Assembly (NCBI RefSeq): GCF_015500095.1
Contig: NZ_CP062983.1
Span: 4,588,001-4,652,000, forward strand
Reading direction: 5' to 3'
DNA from: Phototrophicus methaneseepsis
GTDB taxonomy: Bacteria > Chloroflexota > Anaerolineae > Aggregatilineales > Phototrophicaceae
DNA: 64,000 nt
The notes under the pieces are model-generated. The model was given only the letters and a program-made list of their open reading frames with translations, did no database searches and had not been told where the DNA came from. Shown piece after piece: positions 17,001-25,155 of the stretch. The position numbers and the translations under genes are program-made. Every line of letters begins with the position of its first letter. Positions within the stretch are counted from its first letter, which is position 1.

Positions 17001-20000
17001 TAAGACCATGTCGTCCGGCCCGTATCGTCGCGCTCCTGCACGCTGGACCAGCGACGTTCGACGACTTCAACATCAATAGTCTGATTCGGGACGCTTTCAC
17101 TATCCCAATCGACGCTCACAATGTTGATAACCGCTTCTTCGCCCGCTGTAGAAACATAGGATTCTGCGCCAGCGCCGACGTACACAAGCCCCTTATGCAC
17201 AATCACTTCTGTACGACCAGCCACCACCTGATTGCTCTCATCTGTAACAGCGGCTTCAATCGTAAAGACCTGGCTTTGTGTGGCATCTTCCAATTCCGCA
17301 GGGACTTCGATCGTCACCATGCCCTGATCGTCGGTCACAGCATCGCCATCACCAATGAAGCCGCCAGACGAGCCATAGTACTCTGAGGGGCCACCATCTG
17401 CATCATAAGCGACAAAATCGTAGCGTCCCTGACCTTCATAGTCGAAGTAGTACCCCGACGAGATGATCGTATAGTGGACATCTGCATTGCGTACAGAACC
17501 GCCGAAGAAGTAGGTGCTATCAATGGTGATCTCAGCCGTATCTCCCTGGACGATTTCGCCCTCAGCAGCCGTCACATCAACGGTGAATTCCGGCAGTCGA
17601 TACTCCGCAACAGAGAAGCCCACGCCGCCACCTTCGCCACCATAGTCACGTTCGCTGGGCAGCTCTACAGAGAGATAGTAACTACCGAGCGATGCCCCAT
17701 CAGCAAGCTCCAGCTCGCCATGGAATGTGCCATATGGCGACAAAGTCAGGTCTTCTTTGTAAACGACCTCGCCATTGTTATCTGTGATCTGTACCGGGAC
17801 TGTTTCAAATTCAGGGCGAGTATAGGTTACATCGTCTTTATCACGCACGACGCCGCGGAAATAAACGGGCTGTCCTGGGCGATAAACCGGGCGATCCGTG
17901 TAAGCATATAGACGATAACGGCTGGGATAGAAATCCGAACTAACGTTAAACATCCATGGCGAGATGCCATTATCCCAATCACCAAACGCCAGACCAAACT
18001 GGTCATCGGTGTTCAACACGGCTAACCGTGGCGAATAAAGATCCAGCTCGCGCGGGGTATCCATCGTCATGATGCCATCCGCATCTGTCGTGCCCGTACC
18101 TACCACACCATCTAGAAAGATGACCTCAATCGGCACATCTGCCAATGGTAAGCCTGTTTGTACGTCCGTCGCCCATACGGTGACCGTATCCGGCGAGGCT
18201 TTCATCATTAGCACCGCAGTAGAAACCACCATGATATGGCGGCGAGGCGCCCAGCCCTGTTCATCAAATTCAGGCGTCTGGGCTGTTAACCAGTAGATGC
18301 CAGGATCAAGACGGCCTTCTTCATCCGCAGAAACCTGGATTGCTGTAACCTGCGCTTCTTCCGTGGTTTCGATGTAGTATTCGTCTTCGAAGCCTTCCGC
18401 CACCCAGGCTAAGTCGCCGCTAGAGAGCTCAACCTGCCACCACAGCAGATTGTTCCCTGTACACATAGGGCCGCCCACGATGGGCATTGTGTAATCTCGA
18501 TACAGCAGATCAACAATTTCACCCTCAGGCGGTGAAAGACGCGCACGCAGCGGATCTGGCTCTGTAATAACGCGCACCACATCCCCCACTTTCACACGGG
18601 GCTCCATGGCTGTAGGGCAAGCCTGCGCAGCGTTAAAGCCGCCTGCACCTAAGTTCAGCAGTTCATAGCGCAGGGCATTTTCTGGCGCGATGGAATCAAT
18701 GCTCCATTCACGCAACAGTTGATCAGTCTGCGGCCTATAGCCGCTCGTCGGATCATAGTAGTTATCATTTGTCAGCACATCGAGCAAAGCCTCTGTCGGC
18801 ATGCTGTACAACTCAAGGTCCACATGGCTAATATTCCGATGGCTGATGAACAACTCTGTGGGTGCTCGTTCAGCATTATAGAAGCCGATATTACCCGGGA
18901 CATTCAACGTCAATTCAGAAGAGTAGCGATCTGTTGTGTAGCTGAATGTATACGGCTCATCAATCGTATTACCATAAATATCTGCTGCGCCGGCTGCAAT
19001 CGTGATGGTATAGGTCGTACTCGGTTCCGTCGGGAACGACACCGAATAGGAATCATTCCATTCACCCCAGTAATATTCTGGCTCACGATATGGCTCCGGC
19101 GAGATCGTGATCAACTCCGGCAGCGTCTCGAAGTCCATCTCCGTGGAGAAGTTCACTGTAAAGCCACCATATGGCGGTGCTGTCTGCTCACCATCGCGCG
19201 GGTTCGTGCCAACAATGGAGGGATAGGGCACGGTGGCGAAGTTCCAGGATGGCGTATCGCCCAGGTCGCCGCCACTGGCGACAGCAGGCGGCTCGGTGAA
19301 GCCCGCCACATAGAGCGTCTCTAAATCCAGCAAGTCATCCGGTTGGAAGCGGAAACCTGCATTGTCTTCGCTCCATTCAAACGTACCACTGACGGACGGC
19401 CCCTCAGAGCCATCTGCCCGTAAGTAGAACATCTCCTCGACGCTCTCTGGTACCATCGGCTGACTAAAGCGCAGGCCGAGATCCGTCCCAAGTAAAACAT
19501 CGGATTCCTGCGGCTGTGGGAAGTATTCTTCTATGACAGGATGCAGTGTAGAGAACTGCCATTGGTATGGCTCATCAAAGACGGCGCCATCACTGGCGAC
19601 GAGAGACGGGTCCACGCTGACGGTATAGGTCGTACCGGCTGCAAGGCCCTCATCCGAAGGTGTGAAAATGTAAATTGACGTGTTGATCCATTCGCCTGTG
19701 CCTTCAATATCCGGCGAAAAGCTCAGCGGCTGCGGCAAATCGGGCATATCTTCAACAATCACCAGGGGCACAACGGGCCGATTGAAAATCGCCGTAATCG
19801 CCGTATCAGGGTTAACCTGGCTATCTGCCGCAGGGAATGTCTCGACAACACTCAGGAAACCAGTCGTCGAGTAGTCCAGGTCCAGCGAGGCCACCAACTG
19901 CGCACCATCCGCCCCACGAATGCGGTCATCAACGGTGAGCGTGTAGGTTGTTGCGCGTTCCCAACCCGCATCTGGCGTATAAACCAGCATATTGCCATCA

Positions 20001-20251
20001 CAAGTGACGGTGCCCGTCGTCTCAGGCGTGGTATAGATCGCAACCTGGGCAGTCTCACAATCCAGATCACGATCAAAATAGAGCGTGATAGCTTCGTCTA
20101 ACGCCAATTCCTGGCCGACCAGGGGGTCGCTATCAATGATTTGCAAAATGCTTGGAACTGCTCCGACACTCTCTTCCTGCGCGAATGCAGCAGGTAATGA
20201 GACCGACAATAACAGACCCATCAAAAGAAGCGCAGACATTCGTCGTAACAT
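14009..20251 (-). CDS. Secreted alpha-2-macroglobulin-like protein with Ig-like and SH3 domains, thioester absent
   Basis: Encodes 2080 residues. The start at 20251 is set by GAGGGGAAG 6-9 nt upstream and gives a signal peptide (MLRRMSALLLMGLLLSVSLP..AFA). Residues ~25-430 contain four SbsA/Big_5-like Ig modules (PAADSQVNPDTAITAIFNRP and similar). About residues 550-640 look like a bacterial SH3 module (DPLRARLSPPEGEIVDLL ... LLWWQVELSSGDLAWVAEG). From ~780 come macroglobulin domains (YTDRPVYRPGQPVYFRGVV), then the A2M core (TWRLDARAITSGDDGL, TKPVLIRPSTPRFFVVGDHV) and the alpha-helical thioester-type domain (SDGGWGWYFNDRSDEMVTAY). Where the thioester CxEQ should precede VSRFLPN, the sequence reads DDDRSIESVVSRFLPN, so covalent trapping is not possible by the usual chemistry. 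It is probably a protease-trapping or surface-protection protein. Confidence 0.88.
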   Translation of the reverse strand: MLRRMSALLLMGLLLSVSLPAAFAQEESVGAVPSILQIIDSDPLVGQELALDEAITLYFDRDLDCETAQVAIYTTPETTGTVTCDGNMLVYTPDAGWERATTYTLTVDDRIRGADGAQLVASLDLDYSTTGFLSVVETFPAADSQVNPDTAITAIFNRPVVPLVIVEDMPDLPQPLSFSPDIEGTGEWINTSIYIFTPSDEGLAAGTTYTVSVDPSLVASDGAVFDEPYQWQFSTLHPVIEEYFPQPQESDVLLGTDLGLRFSQPMVPESVEEMFYLRADGSEGPSVSGTFEWSEDNAGFRFQPDDLLDLETLYVAGFTEPPAVASGGDLGDTPSWNFATVPYPSIVGTNPRDGEQTAPPYGGFTVNFSTEMDFETLPELITISPEPYREPEYYWGEWNDSYSVSFPTEPSTTYTITIAAGAADIYGNTIDEPYTFSYTTDRYSSELTLNVPGNIGFYNAERAPTELFISHRNISHVDLELYSMPTEALLDVLTNDNYYDPTSGYRPQTDQLLREWSIDSIAPENALRYELLNLGAGGFNAAQACPTAMEPRVKVGDVVRVITEPDPLRARLSPPEGEIVDLLYRDYTMPIVGGPMCTGNNLLWWQVELSSGDLAWVAEGFEDEYYIETTEEAQVTAIQVSADEEGRLDPGIYWLTAQTPEFDEQGWAPRRHIMVVSTAVLMMKASPDTVTVWATDVQTGLPLADVPIEVIFLDGVVGTGTTDADGIMTMDTPRELDLYSPRLAVLNTDDQFGLAFGDWDNGISPWMFNVSSDFYPSRYRLYAYTDRPVYRPGQPVYFRGVVRDKDDVTYTRPEFETVPVQITDNNGEVVYKEDLTLSPYGTFHGELELADGASLGSYYLSVELPSERDYGGEGGGVGFSVAEYRLPEFTVDVTAAEGEIVQGDTAEITIDSTYFFGGSVRNADVHYTIISSGYYFDYEGQGRYDFVAYDADGGPSEYYGSSGGFIGDGDAVTDDQGMVTIEVPAELEDATQSQVFTIEAAVTDESNQVVAGRTEVIVHKGLVYVGAGAESYVSTAGEEAVINIVSVDWDSESVPNQTIDVEVVERRWSSVQERDDTGRTTWSYEVEEIPVTEDTVTTDENGEATFSFVPPNGGIYKVTVTTLDEAGNEVRASTNMWVSDTSYVPWRQQNSNRIDVIADQDNYEVGDVAEILITSPFQGEAEAVITVERGDLLSIEHVTMDSNSYIYRLPIDETFAPNAFISAYVVKGVDENNPVAGFRIGYTEFSVEIDRKELTVDITSDVDEAQPQQTVNYTVEVTDWQGNPVQAEVGVGVTDLAALSLMPPNSGPLLTFFYGEQSLSIRTSTPLTINTDQLTQETLDTIKGGGGGGDMVEGIVEIRGEFIDTPYWNPSIITDEDGTASFDVRLPDNLTTWRLDARAITSGDDGLTLVGQDTFDLISTKPVLIRPSTPRFFVVGDHVTLGAVVNNNTDEDQDVVVTMQSTGLTVEGDASQTVTVPAHDTRRVVWNVEVQVVDSVVLAFTADAGDYSDGAVSSVSLDDEGTLPVYRYEVPETVGTAGVLRTADTRVESIVLPRRFDTTQGEVTITTDHSLAAAALDSLYVLVQDDDRSIESVVSRFLPNIATMRTLQAAGLDVESSELQAALDSVVSLSLQQLLAQQKSDGGWGWYFNDRSDEMVTAYALLGLSEARDAGYPVSESVISDAQSFLQRRLIPVGPQVSRWQMDRQSMLLYALARSGAPDVARTVNLYENRQFLSLYAQALLAQNIYLFNPDDDVRLDALANELVNAAEITATGIRWHDGERTYYNWSTDTRTTAMIVSALIKLRPESDLIPGAIRYLMTQRQADRWETRQETAWVLMTLSEFMTLSGELQPDYTYSVSVNGDEMLQTDVTPDNVSEDETLVIEVADLFADQANQLSFTRSEGEGALYYTAHLRAFLPVPDVEPLERGIILERRYTLLDDPDQTPITEAHVGDLVQVRLTIILPNSRHYVVVEDPLPAGAEAVDPGLSTSQQVGTRPTLDSEDPLSRGWGWWWFSSTEFMDEKVVLHATYLPAGTYEYVYTMRAGLEGVYNVIPATGQEVYFPEVYGRSAGSTFTILPADE

Positions 20252-20358
20252 AGATGTCTTCCCCTCAAGAAGCGAATTCATATAATAATGGATTCAGTAA
20301 CAGATTATTTCGCTATGAATAACAGAACATCAGCAAAATATATGATACGTGCACCACT

Positions 20359-20364
20359 ATTATA
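20359..20364 (-). promoter_or_regulatory. Possible -10 box upstream of the alpha-2-macroglobulin gene
   Basis: The minus strand reads TATAAT about 110 nt before the ATG, in an AT-rich gap. No good -35 hexamer is found at 16-18 nt, so this is tentative. Confidence 0.3.
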
Positions 20365-20437
20365 CGACACACTTCATTGGGCAAAGGTTCCATCGCTCTA
20401 CGCTTGCCCTATTGCTCATCAATGGTCTGTATACACT

Positions 20438-21094
20438 TCAGGCCGGGGGGAAGCTCGTAAAAGGTAAACCCAGTAAATCTTTGAAGGCCTGCCAGTGCAA
20501 AGCCAGTAACTCACGCATAATCTGGTAGTTGTAACTGGGGCGGCCTGTGATTTCTTCTGGCGGCACAGGGCTGAATACGGCCTCAATGCCCGCTTTGTGG
20601 AACAGCCAATCGGCACGGAAGATATGATAGGCATCGCTCACCACGAGCGCTGTTTCCCAATCCTGCGCATCCATAATTTCGCGGCTGTACATGGCGTTCT
20701 CTTCTGTACTGGTGCTGGTCTCTTCCATATAGATGGCGTCATAAGGCACGCCAGCATTCAACAGAATTTCGCGGCAGGCTTCTGCCTCTGAGCGGGGATG
20801 GTGCTCTGTATAGCCACCTGTGCAAATGATGTTCTGGGCATAGCCCTGTTGCCAGAGCGCGGCCCCGCGCTCTACCCGGCGGATCATAGCCGGGCCTGCT
20901 CGCCCACCACGTAAAAGCCCTGCACCGAGCACGATAATCGTATCGGATTCCTGGGCGTTATCAATGCGGCCCACAGAATCAATGTGCACAGCAAGGGCGA
21001 TAACAACGCAAATCCATACAGCGAGGATGATCAAAATCACATTGAGAACACGCCGAGTGCGGCGCATGGGTGGTCGGGCCATAGGCAAACTCAT
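20438..21094 (-). CDS. YdcF/SanA-type membrane protein (DUF218)
   Basis: Encodes about 218 residues from the ATG at 21094; a TTG at 21118 and an ATG at 21082 are also possible. One N-terminal membrane helix (VLNVILIILAVWICVVIALA) precedes a DUF218 domain: TIIVLGAGLLRGGRAGPAM, RVERGAALWQQGYAQNIICT, GGYTEHHPRSEAEACREIL, STSTEENAMYSREIMD, LVVSDAYHIFRADWLF. The family includes ElyC and SanA, envelope-integrity proteins of unknown biochemistry, and S-adenosylmethionine-binding YdcF. The domain probably faces outward. The closing part (QIMRELLALHWQAFKDLLGL) is a usual end for the family. Confidence 0.82.
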   Translation of the reverse strand: MSLPMARPPMRRTRRVLNVILIILAVWICVVIALAVHIDSVGRIDNAQESDTIIVLGAGLLRGGRAGPAMIRRVERGAALWQQGYAQNIICTGGYTEHHPRSEAEACREILLNAGVPYDAIYMEETSTSTEENAMYSREIMDAQDWETALVVSDAYHIFRADWLFHKAGIEAVFSPVPPEEITGRPSYNYQIMRELLALHWQAFKDLLGLPFTSFPPA

Positions 21095-21194
21095 CAGGCT
21101 GGTATTCAAACATCGCAACAGTATACCAGCCGCAAACCACCCCAGCCTGAGAAACAGCTAATCGTTATCCAACGACTGCCCGACGCACATAGCA

Positions 21195-21982
21195 TCATAT
21201 CTGCTTTCTGTGTACCGGTTCCTTGCCTGCTAACAGGGCAATCAACTTAGCCAGAACAGTGATGTTCTTGACATACATAGCCTGAAAACGGGCCGTTCCT
21301 GATTGATGGGATTTGACAATCAGCAAGTTATTGTCAAAGAAAAGGTTGTTGATGTCTTCCAGGGGCAGGCTGCTCTTGGGCGTTTGATGTCATAGACGCG
21401 CTCCTTATTGATCGCCAACTTGCCATCAAAATCGACTTCGCCGTAAAGCTCAAATTTCTTCATATATTGGGGCAGCAAAAGCGCGTCAATTTGTATTGTG
21501 ATGTTGTTTATAAGTTCATTGAAATGTGTATGGTCGCAGTTAAACGCAACCACCTTCTTTTCACCTTTATAAAGTCGAAGTTCACCTGTATTTAGCGTAA
21601 TGATGAAATTATAAGTATCCCTCAACATCAAAGTCACGCTGGTAGCTGTGAACGTACCCCAATGCCAGCTTTGTTCACCAAAATTCGACTTTACAACAAG
21701 ACCATCTTTATAGACGAAGACACAATAGAAACGAATAAGCCGCCAAAGACTGATACAAAGAAAAAGCAAAGCAATATACCCAGGAAACGATTCAACTATA
21801 TTGACCACAAATCCAAACGGATCTCCATTTTGTAGTCCTTTTAAGCCTGGAATAATGATGTTGCCATCTCCATCAAACAAGGTTAGTCGAGTGAAGCCAG
21901 CCAGCAAAATGATCTTAGTCAAAGACCAATATATATTGACACGATGCTTGCTGATAAGTTCACCAAATTGAGGATGGTTCAC
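21195..21982 (-). pseudogene. Two-helix membrane protein gene with a single-base frameshift
   Basis: The first frame runs from 21982 to a stop at 21320 (220 codons). Two hydrophobic segments lie at ~18-36 and ~60-88, then a beta-rich soluble part reading FVYKDGLVVKSNFGEQSWHW and YGEVDFDGKLAINKERVYDI. After the AAA at 21383-21385 the product turns into RPRAACPWKTSTTF, unlike the preceding text. In the neighbouring frame the same DNA continues as TPKSSLPLEDINNLFFDNNL and QAMYVKNITVLAKLIALLAG, ending at 21195 and fitting the preceding domain well. One missing A in the AAAC run explains both. It could be a real mutation, a sequencing error or a slippage site. The function of the intact protein is unknown. 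Confidence 0.65.
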
Positions 21983-22088
21983 AGACTTTTCACCTGTTAG
22001 ATTAACCTACTACCTAAGTGTACTTGCAAGCTCCACTTGTAACCATTTACCTTTGTGAACTTTGTGTCTTTGTGGTTTAAATGCAAAA

Positions 22089-22110
22089 GGGCGCAGCAAA
22101 TGCCACGCCC
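22089..22110 (-). terminator. Probable terminator of the ribonucleotide reductase gene
   Basis: On the minus strand GGGCG and CGCCC arms close a 12-nt loop and are followed by TTTTGCATTT, starting about 40 nt after the nrdJ stop. The stem is shorter than in the other terminators of the window. Between it and nrdJ (22120-22142) lie two ACTCAGCACT copies flanking the inverted repeat AGTCCTCAGGACT. Confidence 0.5.
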
Positions 22111-22147
22111 CTTACTCAGCACTCAGTCCTCAGGACTCAGCACTTCT

Positions 22148-24727
22148 TTAACACTCACTGTACCCACACGTCAGGCATTTACGGCAGCCCTCAGCACGAA
22201 TCAGCGAGATCGTGCCACATTCCGGGCACATATCGGCATTCGCATAGACCGAATTTTCATCAGACTTAACCTCTATCTCAGCAGGTGCCACATCCGGCGC
22301 ATGGTGATGGCCGTTGCCATTGCTATGACCATTCATGGGCAGGCCAAGCTGGTGCGAGGCTTCTGGCGGGAAATAATGGGCTTGCAGCGCACGCGCGACC
22401 GCATCCGGCAGAGATAGCACACGCTGTGGACCAAAGCCAACCGGGCGTGCACCGCCGATATCCTGCAACTGCTCGATAATGAGCTTGAGCATTTCGCGAC
22501 GGTTGTGCGGGGCCGTGGTGCGCAGTTGCAAGCTGATCATACGGCCCAGGGCTTCTGCATCAGCCTGAATATCGCTGCCAGCTTTGCCCACAGTGATGAA
22601 CGTCTCAAACGGGAAATCGTTCTCATCGCTGTTCATGGTGATGTAACTCTTGCCGAAGGGTGTATTGAACTTAATCGTCGTCCCACTGAGCTGTTCTGGG
22701 CGCGGATAGACGCGATGCGGCGTGGCAACAGGTTCGCTGCTCTCCGCTTTGGTCTCGGCCTTCTTCTTAATCGTATCCATCTCTTTTTCGGCGCGTTCAT
22801 CGCCTTTAAGCATGAGGACCTGCTCATCGCGGCTGCCATCACGATAGATAGTGCCGCCTTTGCAGCCCAACTCATACATATACAGGTACAGGTCGCTGAC
22901 CTGTTCTACTGTGTATTCATTGGGCACATTGCAGGTCTTGCTGATGGCGCTGTCGATCCACTTCTGGAAGGCACCCTGCACCTTAACGTGTTCACGTGGG
23001 GCCAGGTCCATCGCCGTCACATAGTAATCCGGCAGTTCGGTCGCATCCGGGTTTTGTTCATAATATTCAGCCACAATCGGCACCTGTTCTTCATGCAAGC
23101 CCAGGCGGCTCTTGCGATAGTACACCCAGGAGAAGAAAGGCTCGATGCCGGTGCTGGTGTTGACCATGGTGCCAGTCGTACCCGTCGGGGCCTGCGTCAG
23201 CAGCGTAACGTTACGAATGCCATCTTCCGCGATACTCTCACGGACGTGATCCGGCATCTGCTGCATATAACCGCTTTCCAGGAACTTCTCGGCGTCGAAC
23301 ATCGGGAAGCTGCCTTTTTCCTTCGCCAGATCGCTGGATGTTTCGTAAGCGGCCACCGCAATGGCTTTGTAAACCTTGTCGATGAATTCAACCGATTCAT
23401 CACTACCATAGCGAATGCCCACGCGCAGCATCAACTCAGCAATACCCATCGTGCCCAGACCGACACGGCGCTCATTGAACTGCATATCGCGGTTTTCATC
23501 GAAGAAGTAAGGTGTCGTATCAATCACATTATCCAGGAAGCGTGTCGCATAGCGCACAGCCTTATCCAGTTCATCCCAGGCAACATCATGGGCATCCGCA
23601 TCATAAAAACGAGCCAGATTTAACGCGCCCAGGTTACATACGGACCAGGCCCCTAACGGCTGTTCGCCGCATGGATTTGTGCTCACCAGAGGATTGAAGT
23701 ACCAACTGTTGGCCATCTTATTACTGCGCTCGCGGAACCAGACCCCCGGCTCTGCGGAAATCCAGGCGCTTTCGATGATAGCATCCCACAACTCACGCGC
23801 TTTGATCGTCTTATAGTGAATGACCTTATGGCCTGCCGCCATCCATGTATCTAAGTCGCCATCCCACAGCTCGTCATAATCCGGGTCGCTGGTATCCGGG
23901 AACATCAAGTCCCAGTCTTCATCAGCCTTGATCGCATCCATCAACTTGTCAGAAATACCCACGCTGATGTTGGCATTGGTGATCTTGCCCATCTCGCGCT
24001 TGCTACTGATGAAATCAAAAACATCAGGATGCCAATCATTGAGGATGAGCATCAGCGCACCACGACGGCTACCGCCCTGCTCAATCAGGCCCGTGACGAA
24101 GCTATACAACGCCCCCCAGGAAACAGACCCGCTGGAACGACCGTTAACGCCCTTCACATAGGCGTGGCGTGGGCGCAACGTCGAGAGATTAATACCGACA
24201 CCACCACCACGGGACATAATTTCTGTCATCTGCGTCAGGGTCCCCATGATGCCTTCACGGGAATCCTGCGGCGAAGGAATGACATAGCAGTTATAAAACG
24301 TCAAATCCTGGTCTGTACCGGCTGCCGTCAGGATACGCCCACCTGGAACGAACTTCCAATCATCCAGCAACCAGCGGAAGTTTTCCGTCCAGGTCTTACG
24401 GAGCTTCTGGTTTTTTTCGACCTTCGCAATACCTGCCGCAACGCGCTCCATCATCTGTTCTGGCTGCGTCTCTAACGGCTTGTCTACATGCTCAATATCA
24501 CGCTCGACAACTTCACCATCGCGTAATTCGATAGTGACATTCGGTAGGAGGAGTTCTGTAACCGTGCCAATTTCTCGCTGACCAGTCGCAGCGTTGACAA
24601 CCACAATGACAGTATCGCCTACGGCGAGCGTATCGCGGCTCATATCCTTTTGAGCATAACGATCCAGAAAAATTTTATAGCCCAATTCATGGAGAGCATT
24701 ACGCTGCGTATCACGCGATTGAACCAT
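22148..24727 (-). CDS. nrdJ: Adenosylcobalamin-dependent (class II) ribonucleotide reductase
   Basis: Encodes 859 residues. Reduces ribonucleotides to deoxyribonucleotides using a cobalamin-generated thiyl radical, independent of oxygen. Catalytic features are LTFYNCYVIPSPQDSREG (first redox cysteine), SRGGGVGINLSTLRPRHAYV, GSVSWGALYSFVTGLIEQGG, STNPCGEQPLGAWSVCNLGA (the NPCGEQ loop with the radical cysteine and glutamate), and LLTQAPTGTTGTMVNTSTGI. The C-terminus has a Cys-rich tail (MCPECGTISLIRAEGCRKCL, then CGYSEC), typical for delivery of reducing equivalents. A beta-rich segment at residues ~38-80 is inserted near the N-terminus. I found no intein. The upstream region contains possible operator repeats but no convincing cobalamin riboswitch. 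Confidence 0.96.
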   Translation of the reverse strand: MVQSRDTQRNALHELGYKIFLDRYAQKDMSRDTLAVGDTVIVVVNAATGQREIGTVTELLLPNVTIELRDGEVVERDIEHVDKPLETQPEQMMERVAAGIAKVEKNQKLRKTWTENFRWLLDDWKFVPGGRILTAAGTDQDLTFYNCYVIPSPQDSREGIMGTLTQMTEIMSRGGGVGINLSTLRPRHAYVKGVNGRSSGSVSWGALYSFVTGLIEQGGSRRGALMLILNDWHPDVFDFISSKREMGKITNANISVGISDKLMDAIKADEDWDLMFPDTSDPDYDELWDGDLDTWMAAGHKVIHYKTIKARELWDAIIESAWISAEPGVWFRERSNKMANSWYFNPLVSTNPCGEQPLGAWSVCNLGALNLARFYDADAHDVAWDELDKAVRYATRFLDNVIDTTPYFFDENRDMQFNERRVGLGTMGIAELMLRVGIRYGSDESVEFIDKVYKAIAVAAYETSSDLAKEKGSFPMFDAEKFLESGYMQQMPDHVRESIAEDGIRNVTLLTQAPTGTTGTMVNTSTGIEPFFSWVYYRKSRLGLHEEQVPIVAEYYEQNPDATELPDYYVTAMDLAPREHVKVQGAFQKWIDSAISKTCNVPNEYTVEQVSDLYLYMYELGCKGGTIYRDGSRDEQVLMLKGDERAEKEMDTIKKKAETKAESSEPVATPHRVYPRPEQLSGTTIKFNTPFGKSYITMNSDENDFPFETFITVGKAGSDIQADAEALGRMISLQLRTTAPHNRREMLKLIIEQLQDIGGARPVGFGPQRVLSLPDAVARALQAHYFPPEASHQLGLPMNGHSNGNGHHHAPDVAPAEIEVKSDENSVYANADMCPECGTISLIRAEGCRKCLTCGYSEC

Positions 24728-25150
24728 TTGCTCTTCACCTCACATTCTATGGCTACTACGGACAAATAATCTAAAGTCCAAAGCATATGCAGGGAACACA
24801 AATCGAACGCCGAGCTAATTAACCCACGCTTATACGACGTTATCCCACGCCAACTTAATTGTCCCACTGCATGTTTGGTTGTTTTGCGGAGTTGGTCGTC
24901 CTGGGAGGGATAAACCGCGATAAATGACCAACGGTGCACTTGTTTTTATATCACGATGTAGAACGGTTGTCCACCAAAATCAGGTAATTTAAAGGTTAGA
25001 AAAAGGTTTATTGATGTTACAGGAAAAATACACAAAAGCCTTTTCTTATGGCACAGACAAGAATTCACATACCAAAAAGTTTGTAGGCCTGTAATAATGG
25101 CCCAAGTGACAAACGCTTTTGTAACATCTGCCTGGCATAAAAGCTGGAGT
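24728..25150. other. Long upstream region of nrdJ
   Basis: More than 400 bp without a believable gene. A minus-strand open frame overlapping the nrdJ start (24640-24939) has no family features. The region holds the three GTGGG repeats near nrdJ and a distant inverted repeat GATGTTACA (25013-25021) / TGTAACATC (25120-25128). I looked for conserved B12-box-like sequence and saw none. Confidence 0.5.
24817..24869 (-). promoter_or_regulatory. Three GTGGG repeats upstream of nrdJ, candidate operator
   Basis: On the minus strand GTGGGACAATTA, GTGGGATAACGT and GTGGGTTAATTA occur with repeat-to-repeat distances of 19 and 21 nt, i.e. about two helical turns, roughly 100-140 nt before the nrdJ ATG. 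The spacing suggests a protein binding one DNA face. The core resembles GTGGGATAG upstream of mraZ in this window. Confidence 0.45.
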
Positions 25151-25155
25151 CAAGA

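Noticed and set aside
22505-23623. Long plus-strand open frame opposite nrdJ (372 codons)
   Set aside because: It is an antisense shadow of a strongly conserved gene, without ribosome site or family features.
22148-24727. Possible intein in the ribonucleotide reductase
   Set aside because: Reductases often carry inteins, but the length is 859 residues and I saw no splicing motifs; the extra N-terminal segment is a short beta-rich insert.
24640-24939. Minus-strand open frame overlapping the nrdJ start
   Set aside because: Overlaps the N-terminus of nrdJ in another frame, has no family features or ribosome site, and lies in the upstream region with operator-like repeats.
24728-25150. Cobalamin riboswitch upstream of the B12-dependent reductase
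   Set aside because: I looked for a B12-box-like conserved core on the minus strand and found none; a covariance-model search (e.g. the cobalamin riboswitch family) would settle it.
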